The notes beneath the pieces were generated by a model, which saw nothing but the letters and a program-made list of their open reading frames with translations, was not told where the DNA came from and made no database searches. A program made the translations under genes and the position numbers. DNA of 18,646 bases from Patescibacteria group bacterium (GTDB lineage Bacteria > Patescibacteriota > Patescibacteriia > UBA2169), in NCBI GenBank assembly GCA_018830465.1, contig JAHJSI010000037.1:1-18646 (forward strand), given 5' to 3'. This document shows positions 1 to 8,323 of the stretch, one piece after another. Numbering within the stretch: the first letter of the stretch is position 1; each line of letters opens with the position of its first letter.

Positions 1-105
1 AACGAGCTACCAATTATGCTCTTTCACCAAAGTAGGGTTTACCTCTTCTTGCATATTACTATGCAAGCGCGTGAGCTCTTACCTCACGGTTTCACCTTTT
101 GCTTG

Positions 106-140
106 CACCGCCCGAAGCTATGTAATCATAGCGAAGGGTG
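106..140 (-). repeat. Hairpin in RNase P RNA P12-like arm, ATTA loop
   Basis: An inner perfect inverted repeat GCTATG-TAAT-CATAGC (117-132) is closed by an outer CACC/GGTG pairing. On the RNA strand the order is CCTTCGCT, loop ATTA, AGCTTCGG. It shares the CTTCGCT start and the ATTA loop with the hairpin at 284-319, which suggests both come from one palindromic repeat type. P12 is normally variable, so ordinary structural drift is also possible. Confidence 0.55.
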
Positions 141-283
141 GCCGTTAGCAGAATACTTTCTGTTGCACTTGCCCGAGCTTTGAATCTGAATAAAACTCTC
201 GAGAAGTTTTTTTCACATTCTTATACTGGTTGGTGTTGCCAACTACTTTTTTTCCTTTTTAAGAAGACAGGCTTTGCGGCCTG

Positions 284-319
284 CCCTCCATAGCTCTCGT
301 AATCGAGAGCGAAGGAGGG
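284..319 (-). repeat. Hairpin inserted after the first conserved block of RNase P RNA
   Basis: An outer CCCTCC/GGAGGG stem encloses the perfect inverted repeat GCTCTCG-TAAT-CGAGAGC (293-310). On the RNA strand it begins CCTCCTTCGCT and ends AGCTATGGAGGGCAGGC. In E. coli RNase P RNA, from memory, the matching place has only a short CTCCATAGGGCAGG, so about 20 bases look inserted between the CTCC and ATA portions. Its closest relative in the window is the hairpin at 106-140. Confidence 0.55.
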
Positions 320-404
320 TGTTCGGACTTTCCTACCCCCATAGCCTTGGCGACGGGGGTCGATTGTCTGATCTGCCTATCCAATGTAAATGCGCAATAT
401 ATAC

Positions 405-433
405 AAGATAACAGAACTTGCCAAAAATGTCAA
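405..433 (-). promoter_or_regulatory. rnpB promoter
   Basis: On the minus strand a perfect -35 TTGACA (428-433) is followed by a 17-base spacer and TATCTT (405-410). That predicts transcription starting near 398, about 15 bases before the recognisable P1 helix. It sits back to back with the plus-strand promoter at 436-464. Confidence 0.7.
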
Positions 434-435
434 GA

Positions 436-464
436 TTGTTTTGTTGTTGCGCTAGTGTTAAAGT
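436..464 (+). promoter_or_regulatory. Candidate extended -10 promoter of the sugar-transferase gene
   Basis: TTGTTT (436-441), a 17-base spacer, then TAAAGT (459-464) with an extended TG at 456-457. The predicted start is near 471, only about 3 bases before the ATG at 474. No Shine-Dalgarno is present, so the mRNA would be nearly leaderless. The -10 box is a weak match. Confidence 0.4.
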
Positions 465-473
465 ACCTTTATT

Positions 474-1865
474 ATGAAAAGATCTGAACTTTTGTTCTCG
501 TTTTTGCTTATTCCAGTTGATTATTTAATGCTTGTTTTAGCTGGTTTAGCAGTATATTTTATTCGATATAATACATTTTTAGTGCAATTGCGGCCTCCAA
601 TTTTTGAAATTGGATTATTGGAATATCTGCAGATTGTGTTAATTGTGTCATTAATATGGCTGCCTATTTTTGCTTTGGCAGGAATGTACAGCATACACAG
701 AACCCTCAGATTGATTGAAGAATTTAATCAGGTTATTTTAGGATGCTCTTCTGGCCTTGTATTGATTGTGCTTGTGATTTTTTTCAGGCATGAATTGTTT
801 GGATCCCGTTTTTTAGTTCTGGCTGGATATTTATCAGGAATTATTTTTGTGTTTCTTGGCAGAGTGATCATCCGCTCAATCCAAAGATCGCTGTTTAAAA
901 AGCATATTGGCGTGTGGCGCGTGATTGTGTTTGGGGAAGACAGAACAGCGTATAATTTAATAAACGGGTTAAAAAATGATTCTCAATCTGGTTATTTTGT
1001 TATTCGTCATTTTCGCAAGCTTGACCACGCTTCTTTAGGATCTCTATCTAACATAGCAAAAAATAATGGAGCAGATATAGTAATTTTGGCTGACCCTAAT
1101 CATGGCAGAAGAGAAGTATCTGGTTTGTACGAATTCTGCCAAGAGCATCATCTTGATTTTTCATACGCAGCGGATATTTTAGAAGCAAAGCAGTCAAATG
1201 TTGAAATAACAGAACTTGCGTCAATCCCTATTGTGCACATAAAGAGAACTCCTTTGGATGGGTGGGGCAGGATTGTTAAAAGGATAATGGATGTTATTTT
1301 ATCATCTTTCGCGCTTATTATGTTGCTGCCAATATTCGTGTTATGCGCGATTTTTATAAAATTAGACAGCAAAGGCCCTGTATTCGTGCGCCTGAAGCGT
1401 CTGGGAGATGCTGGGCGCAAATTTGAATTGTATAAATTCCGCTCAATGGTAAAAGACGCGCATAAAATGAAAACCCAATTGTCAATATTTAATGAAAGAA
1501 TTGGCGGTCCGCTGTTTAAAATAAAGAATGATCCGCGCATTACTAGATTCGGCCGTTTTTTGCGAAAATGGAGCATTGATGAGCTTCCAAATTTTATAAA
1601 TGTTGTAAAAGGGGATATAAGTTTGGTTGGGCCCAGGCCACATGAGCCAGAAGAGGTAAGTAAATATTCTGGGATGCAGAAAAGGCTTTTAAATATAAAG
1701 CCAGGAGTGACGGGTCTTGCGCAGATTTGCGGGAGAAGCGATTTAAGTTTTGACGAGGAAGCGCGATTGGATTTATTTTATATTGAGAATTGGAATTTCT
1801 GGCTTGATATATCTATTCTTTTACGAACTCCATGGGTTGTAATTAGAGGCAAAAATGCAGTGTAG
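474..1865 (+). CDS. Polyprenyl-phosphate sugar-1-phosphate transferase (initiating glycosyltransferase)
   Basis: It probably starts surface-glycan assembly by moving a sugar-1-phosphate from a nucleotide sugar onto a polyprenyl phosphate at the inner membrane face. The 463 residues have the full long-form layout (WcaJ/CpsE type). Four N-terminal membrane helices lie at about 11-32, 51-72, 86-106 and 113-135. A Rossmann-like middle domain spans about 145-255, a membrane-entry helix about 273-296, and then the C-terminal bacterial sugar transferase domain. Visible signatures are KFRSM (321-325), SIDELPN with the Asp-Glu pair at 369-370, VGPRP (385-389) and KPGVTG (409-414). It is the first gene of a same-strand glycan block, 54 bases before the next gene. 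There is no Shine-Dalgarno at the start. The sugar specificity cannot be read from sequence. Confidence 0.93.
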   Translation: MKRSELLFSFLLIPVDYLMLVLAGLAVYFIRYNTFLVQLRPPIFEIGLLEYLQIVLIVSLIWLPIFALAGMYSIHRTLRLIEEFNQVILGCSSGLVLIVLVIFFRHELFGSRFLVLAGYLSGIIFVFLGRVIIRSIQRSLFKKHIGVWRVIVFGEDRTAYNLINGLKNDSQSGYFVIRHFRKLDHASLGSLSNIAKNNGADIVILADPNHGRREVSGLYEFCQEHHLDFSYAADILEAKQSNVEITELASIPIVHIKRTPLDGWGRIVKRIMDVILSSFALIMLLPIFVLCAIFIKLDSKGPVFVRLKRLGDAGRKFELYKFRSMVKDAHKMKTQLSIFNERIGGPLFKIKNDPRITRFGRFLRKWSIDELPNFINVVKGDISLVGPRPHEPEEVSKYSGMQKRLLNIKPGVTGLAQICGRSDLSFDEEARLDLFYIENWNFWLDISILLRTPWVVIRGKNAV

Positions 1866-1919
1866 GTTTGGGGGTAGTGTTTTTTCTCGCAAATTTTATA
1901 ACACGTAAATATCCAAATT

Positions 1920-3014
1920 ATGAAAGTAGCTTTAGTGCATGATCATCTGAATCAAATTGGAGGGGCTGAGAGGGTGGTTTTCAATATGCACAAATTATGG
2001 CCAGAAGCGCCATTATATACTTTAGTGCATGATAAGAAAAAAGTTGGCGATTTTTTTAATGGCTTGGAAATTAATCCATCATTTATTCAGAATTTGCCTT
2101 TGTCTTTATCTCATTTGCGTTGGTATTTATTTATGATGCCAACCGCGATTGAGTCATTTGATTTATCCGACTATGACGTGATTCTTTCGTCCGCGTCAGC
2201 GTTTGGCAAGGGCGCTATCGCGCCTCCCAGCGCGATGCATATCTGCTATTGCCACACTCCAACCAGATATCTTTGGAGTGATTCTAATACTTATTTGCAA
2301 GAAGTGGGCGGCGGCGCGATAATCAAAAAAGTTTTGCCGTTTGTTTTGAATCGTTTGCGCATGTGGGATTATTTAGCGGCTCAAAGAGTTGATCATTTTA
2401 TCGCTAATTCACAGTTCGTAGCTGATAGGATAAAAAGATATTATAATAAACAAGCAGAAGTTATTTATCCTCCAGTTGATGTTAAGGGGTATCCACATCT
2501 TAAAAAATTAAATTATTTTATAATTGTATCTAGATTGCGCCCGTATAAAAAGATTGATTTGGCCATTCGCGCGTTTAACAGGCTTAATATGAATTTAGTA
2601 GTTGTTGGTGATGGGGAAGAAAGGGATTATTTAAAGAGTATCGCGGAGGATAGAATATTTTTTACTGGAAATGTTTCAGAAAAAGCCAAAAAGCGGCTTT
2701 TGGCGGGAGCGAAAGGATTTATTCATCCTCAAGAAGAAGATGCTGGAATTTCCGCTATTGAAGCAATGGCCGCGGGCACGCCTGTCATTGCTTATGATGT
2801 TGGAGGCGCTCGCGAGACAGTTATTGATGACATTACAGGCAAGATGTTCGAGGAGCAGACATGGCAAAGCCTTGCTGACGCGGTTATCAGGTTTAATAAG
2901 CAGGACTTTGATTGCGATAGAATCCGCGACCACGCGCAGCAGTTTAGCAGGGAAAGATTTATGAGTGAATTAAAATCATTTGTTGAGGCAAAGTATTATG
3001 ATAATAGGAATTGA
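1920..3014 (+). CDS. GT4-family glycosyltransferase (WbaZ-like)
   Basis: A 364-residue GT-B-fold transferase that probably adds one sugar to the lipid-linked glycan begun by the upstream enzyme. The N-terminal acceptor domain opens with VALVHDHL and GGAERV (residues 14-19) and carries CHTPTRYLWS (111-120), which is typical of WbaZ-like mannosyltransferase relatives. The C-terminal donor domain has SRLRPYK (204-210) and the E-x7-E motif (Glu273, Glu281) in the stretch ending IEAMAAGTPVI. A weak TATAAC at 1897-1902 could provide a short-leader promoter, but no -35 box is clear. The end overlaps the next gene by 17 bases, and that gene's Shine-Dalgarno lies inside this coding region. Donor and linkage are unknown. 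Confidence 0.92.
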   Translation: MKVALVHDHLNQIGGAERVVFNMHKLWPEAPLYTLVHDKKKVGDFFNGLEINPSFIQNLPLSLSHLRWYLFMMPTAIESFDLSDYDVILSSASAFGKGAIAPPSAMHICYCHTPTRYLWSDSNTYLQEVGGGAIIKKVLPFVLNRLRMWDYLAAQRVDHFIANSQFVADRIKRYYNKQAEVIYPPVDVKGYPHLKKLNYFIIVSRLRPYKKIDLAIRAFNRLNMNLVVVGDGEERDYLKSIAEDRIFFTGNVSEKAKKRLLAGAKGFIHPQEEDAGISAIEAMAAGTPVIAYDVGGARETVIDDITGKMFEEQTWQSLADAVIRFNKQDFDCDRIRDHAQQFSRERFMSELKSFVEAKYYDNRN

Positions 3015-4155
3015 CGCAAGAGTTTTGCAAGAGCACAGCGGTGGTGTTTTTGTGTATGCAAAAAATCTTTTAACACATCTTATTCCTTTGGCAAAAAAGC
3101 ATAAAATTAAATTATTTTTAAATCAGTATAAATCATGCCCATCAAAAATTATTGATGAACTGTCAGAATATGAAAATGTAAGAAAGTACCAATATCGTTT
3201 TCCTAATAAATTTCTCAATACTTGTTTGAAATTCGCGAAATGGCCGAATATTGATGATCTTATTCATGGGTGTGATGTGTTATTTTTTCCAAGCATGATG
3301 TACTCATCTTGGTCTGAAAAAACAAAAACTGTTTTAACAATGCATGATTTGTCTTATGAATTTTTTCCTGAGTGCTTTACGCAAAAACAAAGGATTTGGC
3401 ATAAGCTCATGAATCCTCGCGAGCTATGCGATAATGTCTCTAAAATTATCGCGGTATCAGAAAGCACAAGGAGTGATATATCGGAAATTTATAAAATAGA
3501 CAAGAAAAAAATAAAAACAGTGCATTCTGGCATTGATAATATTTTTCACCCTATTATTGATACAGAGCATATAAAAAGAATACGCAATAAGTACAATCTG
3601 CCTGAAGGAAAATATATTATTCAAACTGGAACATTGGAGCCTAGAAAGAACCATATTGCCACAATTGACGCGTTTTCAAAATGGGCGTTGGAGAATACAA
3701 CAGAATCTAAAGATTGGCGTCTTTTATTTGTTGGGCATAGCGGATGGAAGTCTTCAAAAGTTCTTCGCGCAGTGCGCAGATCTTTGTTTAGTGATAGAAT
3801 TCATATAATAAATGAAACTCCTTTGGTTGATATGCCTGCTCTTTATTCTTTGTCCCAAATATTTGTATATCCGTCTTTTTATGAAGGATTCGGGTTTCCT
3901 CCATTGGAAGCCGCTTCTTGCGGCATTCCGGTAATTACATCCGCGAATTCATCTTTAGGAGAGATTGTTTCTAATGCTGGATTGCTTATAAATCCATATC
4001 GCATTGATGAGATAATTTTTGCGATTAGATCATTGGTTAACAGCGATACTTTATATAAGTCTTTGCGCGCAAAGGGGCTGGCTCGCAGTGTTGAATTTAA
4101 TTGGGAAAAATCCGCAAGAGAAACTTTGAAAGTAATTGAGTCATTATGCATATAG
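2998..4155 (+). CDS. GT4-family glycosyltransferase
   Basis: A 385-residue GT-B transferase acting in the same glycan pathway. I chose the ATG at 2998 because it has a GAGG Shine-Dalgarno at 2985-2988 and gives the usual GT4 opening MIIGIDAR; the frame stays open to a TTG 18 bases upstream. Visible motifs are TMHDLSYEFFP (114-124), IAVSESTRSDI (151-161), GTLEPRKN at 211-218 (donor-side loop), and E-x7-E at Glu296/Glu304 in YEGFGFPPLE. It overlaps its neighbours by 17 bases (5') and 10 bases (3'), implying one transcript with coupled translation. Its first bases match the next gene's over 18 bases, which together with the shared layout points to paralogy. Confidence 0.92.
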   Translation: MIIGIDARVLQEHSGGVFVYAKNLLTHLIPLAKKHKIKLFLNQYKSCPSKIIDELSEYENVRKYQYRFPNKFLNTCLKFAKWPNIDDLIHGCDVLFFPSMMYSSWSEKTKTVLTMHDLSYEFFPECFTQKQRIWHKLMNPRELCDNVSKIIAVSESTRSDISEIYKIDKKKIKTVHSGIDNIFHPIIDTEHIKRIRNKYNLPEGKYIIQTGTLEPRKNHIATIDAFSKWALENTTESKDWRLLFVGHSGWKSSKVLRAVRRSLFSDRIHIINETPLVDMPALYSLSQIFVYPSFYEGFGFPPLEAASCGIPVITSANSSLGEIVSNAGLLINPYRIDEIIFAIRSLVNSDTLYKSLRAKGLARSVEFNWEKSARETLKVIESLCI

Positions 4156-5306
4156 GAATTGACGCAAGATTGTATGGTATTTATCATCGAGGAATAGGGC
4201 GCTACAGCGAGCAGCTTATTTTGGGCTTGGCAAAATTAAAAGATAATAATAGGTATACTTTATTCATGCGCGCTGATCAGGCCAAAGAGGTTGATTTTGA
4301 TAAGGGAAAGTTTTCTGTTGTGATCGCAGATGCGCCTCATTATAGCGCGCGCGAGCACTTAATAATGCCTTGGCTTATCCGCAAAGCTAAAGTTGATATA
4401 ATGCATTTTCCTCATCTGAATGTGCCTCTTTGGTGCTCTGTGCCATATGTTGTGACGATCCATGATCTGATTGTGCGTCATTTTCCAGATACTCGGGCGA
4501 CAAATTTACCTAATTGGAAATACAGGATCAAGGTTTTTTTATATAATTTTGTTTTGAAAAATGCGGTAAAACACGCTTGCAAAATTATTGCTGTATCAGA
4601 GTTTACTAAAAGGGATATTGTAAGATATTTAGGCATAGATGAGAAAAAAATTGAAGTGATTTATCTTGGGGTTGATAAAATGCTTCTTTATACTGAAAGC
4701 ATGCAAAATACTCCTCAATTCACTCAAGTTTTGCGAGAGAAATTTAAAATCAAAAAGCAGTATCTTTTATATGTTGGATCAGCGTATCCTCATAAAAATC
4801 TTGAAAAACTGATTGACGCGTACAAAATCATCCGCACTCAATATCTGCGGCATTGGCAGCTTGTCCTTGTTGGCAGGGAAGATGAATTTTATAGCCGTTT
4901 GAAAGAATATATTGATCGCGCGGTGGACGATGATGTTCTTAAGCAAGATATCATATTTACAGGACAAGTAAGTGATAAAGATTTAGACGGACTATACAGA
5001 GGAGCAAAATTATTTGTATTCCCTTCTTTGTATGAAGGTTTTGGATTGCCTCCTTTAGAAGCGCAGTCCCGCGCGATTGCGGTTGCTTGCTCCAGGGTTT
5101 CCAGCTTGCCTGAAGTGCTTGGAGACAGCGCGTATTATTTCGACCCAAAAGATATCAAAGCAATGGCTGTCGCGATTGATAAAGCAGCGGGGTTTCATGG
5201 AATAAACAATGAACTATCAAGGCGCGGATTAGAGCGCGCAAGGCAATTTTCTTGGGAACGGATGTCTCAAGGAACTGCGAATATATATAACTCTCTTTTC
5301 GGATAA
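4146..5306 (+). CDS. GT4-family glycosyltransferase
   Basis: A 386-residue GT-B transferase and the third in the cluster, so the product may be an oligosaccharide of at least four sugars. It opens with MHIGIDARLYG and a GIGRY motif (16-20). It has TIHDLIVRHFP (104-114), IAVSEFTKRDI (148-158), GSAYPHKN (211-218), and E-x7-E at Glu297/Glu305 in YEGFGLPPLE. It resembles mannosyltransferase-type GT4 enzymes, but I cannot assign a donor. The start overlaps the preceding gene by 10 bases, with a weak GAG Shine-Dalgarno just upstream. It ends 44 bases before the DUF4012 gene, where a new promoter appears. Confidence 0.92.
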   Translation: MHIGIDARLYGIYHRGIGRYSEQLILGLAKLKDNNRYTLFMRADQAKEVDFDKGKFSVVIADAPHYSAREHLIMPWLIRKAKVDIMHFPHLNVPLWCSVPYVVTIHDLIVRHFPDTRATNLPNWKYRIKVFLYNFVLKNAVKHACKIIAVSEFTKRDIVRYLGIDEKKIEVIYLGVDKMLLYTESMQNTPQFTQVLREKFKIKKQYLLYVGSAYPHKNLEKLIDAYKIIRTQYLRHWQLVLVGREDEFYSRLKEYIDRAVDDDVLKQDIIFTGQVSDKDLDGLYRGAKLFVFPSLYEGFGLPPLEAQSRAIAVACSRVSSLPEVLGDSAYYFDPKDIKAMAVAIDKAAGFHGINNELSRRGLERARQFSWERMSQGTANIYNSLFG

Positions 5307-5311
5307 TAGTG

Positions 5312-5325
5312 TTTTATGGTATAAT
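5312..5325 (+). promoter_or_regulatory. Extended -10 promoter of the DUF4012 gene
   Basis: TTTTATGGTATAAT contains a perfect TATAAT (5320-5325) and an extended TG (5317-5318); there is no convincing -35 box. Predicted start is near 5332, about 19 bases before the ATG. The core differs by one base from the promoter at 13324-13337, which supports it as a real motif of this genome. Confidence 0.65.
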
Positions 5326-5350
5326 CTAAACATAAAAGTTATCCCCATGC

Positions 5351-8236
5351 ATGCCAAAGAAACAAAACAAAAGTAGTAAAAATTCACCATTGTCCGCGAA
5401 AAAGAATCCAAAGGATGAATCATTAGATTTGATTTTTTCTATCTCAAAAAATATCATAAAATCAGATTCACACGGGTCATCTTTGAATGGGTATGAATAT
5501 AGAAAGAGAAAAATGGAGCAGGAGATTGAACAAGACAAGCAGAGAGAGAATTTTTGGGATACAGTGGATAAAGCCGACAGTCGGATTAATGAGATTGGCC
5601 ATAAAGTATTAGAGCAGGTAGCCAAAAAGATTAAAGTAAATAAAAAAGAGCATAAAAAATCTCCATATGTTGTGCGATTGCTTAAGGATCAGCAAACGCC
5701 TTCTACAAAGCCAAATCAAGAAGCAGGAGCAAGTTTTGGTGATTCATGCGCGTGGATAAAAGAGGTTGAAAGGATAAGAAAAAGCGCGTCTTTTGCTTAT
5801 AAAAAGGGAGTTAACACGGTTTATATAGATTTGCTTGGCAAAAAAAAGAAAAACCCGCGTAAGAGAAAGAAAAAGCTTACTTTATTGAATTTGCCGAAAA
5901 TTTTCGCGGAATATGCTGTTATAGCGATTCGCGCGATTGCGCGCTGGATTTTTGAATTTATATTGTCAATTCCGTTAGGATTTTTATTAGGATTCCAAGT
6001 TCTTCTAAAATTTGTTGAAATTTTAAACAGATGGGCAATTAAGGGCGGCAGAGCAGTTGGAAAAGGCGCGGCTGTAGCAGTTGAACAAACAATATTTTTT
6101 GTTATTGCGATTATAAAGGGGTTGATTGTAATTCCAGTCAAATTAATTACAATATTTTTATTGATTATATATCGTTTATCAAGCATTGCTGGGTCCATGA
6201 TTTTATTGATGGGAAGCGCGGTGTATGAAACTTTGCAAAATTATTTTAAAGTATTTATTCATCCTCCAAAAAAGTTTTACGCGAGATTATCGGCAATTGT
6301 CGCGATATCTATAGTTATTATTTTTCCAGTTAAGTTTTTAACTCACGCGCCGTCCACTATCCGTTTTCTGGAAGGAAAAGTTTTGGGCGCGACAAAAGAC
6401 GGATTCGCGTCTTTTGCAAACGTTCAAGATTCAATTGGACAAGGACAAGTTGGCGCGGCTCAAGAGCAGTTGGAATTTGCTCATAAAAAATTCTCTGAAG
6501 CTCAGGACAATATAGAGTCTTTGAATATTTTTGTGCGCGCGATGATTTCCATTCTGCCTCAAGCACAGGATGGCATGCACGCTATTAGCGCTGGACAAGA
6601 TTTAGCCAAGTCAGCGCAATTGATAGCTCAAGCATTGAGTTCTGCAACTAACCCTGACGCGCCTGAAATTAATGTGACAGACCTTGTAATTAATATGCAG
6701 AACAGCCTTCAGAAAGCTCTTCCAAACATCCAAGCCGCGCGACATCATCTTGAATCAATAAATCCTGACTCTTTGCCAGACGAATACAAGGACAAATTTA
6801 TAAAAGCGCGCGCGCTTTTGCCGGCTGTTGAGGATGCTATTATTGATTTTAGCGGTTTTACTGATTCTTTGCTTTCTATATTAGGAAACAGCGGACAGAA
6901 ACGGTATGCTGTTTTATTTCAAAATAATAATGAATTAAGGCCTTGCGGCGGATTTATCGGGTCTTTGGCATTCGTGGATGTTAGCCGCGGAAAAATTGGG
7001 AAGATAGAAATTCCAGGAGGAGGTCCTTATGATTTTCAGGGATATTTAACAGAGCATATTATCGCGCCAAAACCTTTGCAGATTCTTAATGCTCGGTGGG
7101 AAATACAGGATGCTAACTGGTATCCTGATTGGCCCACATCGGCTGAGAAAGTTGCTTGGTTTATAGAAAAGAGCGGTCATTCTTCTGTGGACGGCGTAAT
7201 AGCCATGCAGGCCACAACTTTAGTGAAGCTTCTTGAAATACTTGGTGCAATAGAATTTCCAGAATATGATGTTGTGCTTAATGCGAATAATGTGATTGAT
7301 GAAATGCAGTATGCTGTTGAAATAGATTATGACAAAGAGGAAAATCAGCCAAAGAAATATGTTTCTGAACTAGTGCCTCGCGTTTTAGATAAAATTTTAT
7401 CTTCAAGCGGAGGAGAGCTTATCCAGCTTTTGGCGTTATTAAAATCTGAAATAAAAGAAAAAAATGTTCTTGTGTATTTCAGGGATGATAATATAAACCA
7501 GCAGTTTATTGATAGAGGATGGGAGCCGACAATGCTTGATTCTGATATGGATTATCTTTCAGTAATTCACGCGAATATTGGCGGTGGGAAAACAGACGGC
7601 GTAATAGCCCAGACTTATGACCAAGAGATTACAATTTCAGAAGATGGAACAGCTATTGCCGAGCTCACGATTATACGAAGGCATGAAGGAGATTTAGAGC
7701 ATGTATTTGAAAAATTTAATAATGTTGATTATGTTCGCGTGTACGCGCCAGAGGGATCAGAGCTTATTTCTTTTGAGGGCGTAAAGCCGCCGCCTTCTTC
7801 AATGTATGAACAGCCAGAAGATTATTTTGCGCGTGACTATGAATTAGAGTCAATTGAAGGAAAAGTTATTATTGATGAGAAATCTGGAACCCGCGTAACT
7901 CAAGAATTTGGAAAAACCGTGTTTGGAAACTGGCTGCAGGTTGATCCGGGAAATACTTTATTCGCGAAAGTAAAATATAAACTGCCATTCAAGATTCGGC
8001 CGTTTGACATATTTAGCCCTGATATAAAGAGCGGGTATTCTCTTGTTATGCAAAAACAAGCAGGCGCCCGCTCAATCCCATACTCAATTTCTTTGAAATA
8101 TCCGTCTTCTTGGAATGTTTCTTGGAAAAAATCTGTTGCAGACGGAGAAGTAAAGGTTCTTGGCCCAGGGCTTGCTGTTTTTGAAGGTGACTTAGTAAAA
8201 GATACTGGTTTTGCTGTGATTTTTGAAAAGGATTAG
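5351..8236 (+). CDS. DUF4012-domain membrane protein
   Basis: A 961-residue envelope protein of unproven function, common beside glycan genes in Patescibacteria. The N-terminal 175 residues are charged, lysine-rich and probably cytoplasmic. Membrane segments lie near 186-226, 244-292 and 311-330. An extracellular part with helical, possibly coiled-coil stretches (about 355-470) follows, then the DUF4012 core starting at about 515 with QNNNELRPCGGFIGS (524-538) and continuing to about 750. The C-terminal 200 residues look beta-rich. The family is sometimes compared with LytR-type enzymes that attach glycopolymers to the wall; together with the upstream glycosyltransferases this suggests a role in moving or attaching the glycan, but that is inference. 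The ATG at 5351 is chosen by frame; an ATG at 5347 is out of frame. No Shine-Dalgarno is visible. Confidence 0.85.
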   Translation: MPKKQNKSSKNSPLSAKKNPKDESLDLIFSISKNIIKSDSHGSSLNGYEYRKRKMEQEIEQDKQRENFWDTVDKADSRINEIGHKVLEQVAKKIKVNKKEHKKSPYVVRLLKDQQTPSTKPNQEAGASFGDSCAWIKEVERIRKSASFAYKKGVNTVYIDLLGKKKKNPRKRKKKLTLLNLPKIFAEYAVIAIRAIARWIFEFILSIPLGFLLGFQVLLKFVEILNRWAIKGGRAVGKGAAVAVEQTIFFVIAIIKGLIVIPVKLITIFLLIIYRLSSIAGSMILLMGSAVYETLQNYFKVFIHPPKKFYARLSAIVAISIVIIFPVKFLTHAPSTIRFLEGKVLGATKDGFASFANVQDSIGQGQVGAAQEQLEFAHKKFSEAQDNIESLNIFVRAMISILPQAQDGMHAISAGQDLAKSAQLIAQALSSATNPDAPEINVTDLVINMQNSLQKALPNIQAARHHLESINPDSLPDEYKDKFIKARALLPAVEDAIIDFSGFTDSLLSILGNSGQKRYAVLFQNNNELRPCGGFIGSLAFVDVSRGKIGKIEIPGGGPYDFQGYLTEHIIAPKPLQILNARWEIQDANWYPDWPTSAEKVAWFIEKSGHSSVDGVIAMQATTLVKLLEILGAIEFPEYDVVLNANNVIDEMQYAVEIDYDKEENQPKKYVSELVPRVLDKILSSSGGELIQLLALLKSEIKEKNVLVYFRDDNINQQFIDRGWEPTMLDSDMDYLSVIHANIGGGKTDGVIAQTYDQEITISEDGTAIAELTIIRRHEGDLEHVFEKFNNVDYVRVYAPEGSELISFEGVKPPPSSMYEQPEDYFARDYELESIEGKVIIDEKSGTRVTQEFGKTVFGNWLQVDPGNTLFAKVKYKLPFKIRPFDIFSPDIKSGYSLVMQKQAGARSIPYSISLKYPSSWNVSWKKSVADGEVKVLGPGLAVFEGDLVKDTGFAVIFEKD

Positions 8237-8288
8237 TTAAATTTTGGCTAATATTAGCTTAAAAAAGTAAAAAGCATGATAACGAGAG

Positions 8289-8317
8289 TTGACATGTTTT
8301 TTTATATGTGCTATAAT
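8289..8317 (+). promoter_or_regulatory. Perfect-consensus sigma-70 promoter
   Basis: TTGACA (8289-8294), a 17-base spacer and TATAAT (8312-8317) match the housekeeping consensus exactly, making this the strongest promoter by sequence in the window. Transcription should start near 8324, leaving about 280 bases of untranslated leader before the GC-rich gene at 8604. The 50 bases between the DUF4012 stop and this promoter hold only a 12-base palindrome (8247-8258). Confidence 0.88.
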
Positions 8318-8323
8318 GCTCTC

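Larger units (their letters stand above)
1..385 (-). ncRNA. rnpB: RNase P RNA, bacterial class A, 3' end cut off by window
   Basis: This is the catalytic RNA that trims 5' leaders from pre-tRNAs. Read on the minus strand, all the conserved blocks occur in the right order: the P3 hairpin (about 335-360), AGGAAAGTCCG at 324-334, TGCAACAGAAA at 157-167, AAAAGGTGAAA at 90-100, GAGGTAAGAGCTCA at 72-85, and AGAGGTAAACCC at 35-46. The 3' strands of P2 and P1 lie beyond base 1, so the gene is partial here. The mature 5' end is uncertain, between about 383 and the predicted transcription start near 398. Relative to the E. coli RNA as I recall it, an extra hairpin follows the first conserved block (284-319), and the P12-like arm (106-140) carries a related hairpin. 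The promoter is divergent from that of the sugar transferase. Confidence 0.95.

Noticed and set aside
1148..1576. Minus-strand frame of 142 codons inside the sugar transferase
   Set aside because: It is antisense to the conserved catalytic domain, with no ribosome binding site or recognisable motif.
8247..8258. Palindrome GCTAATATTAGC after the DUF4012 gene as a terminator
   Set aside because: The stem is AT-rich with almost no loop and is followed by As, not Ts, on the plus strand; the minus strand has no T-run after it either.
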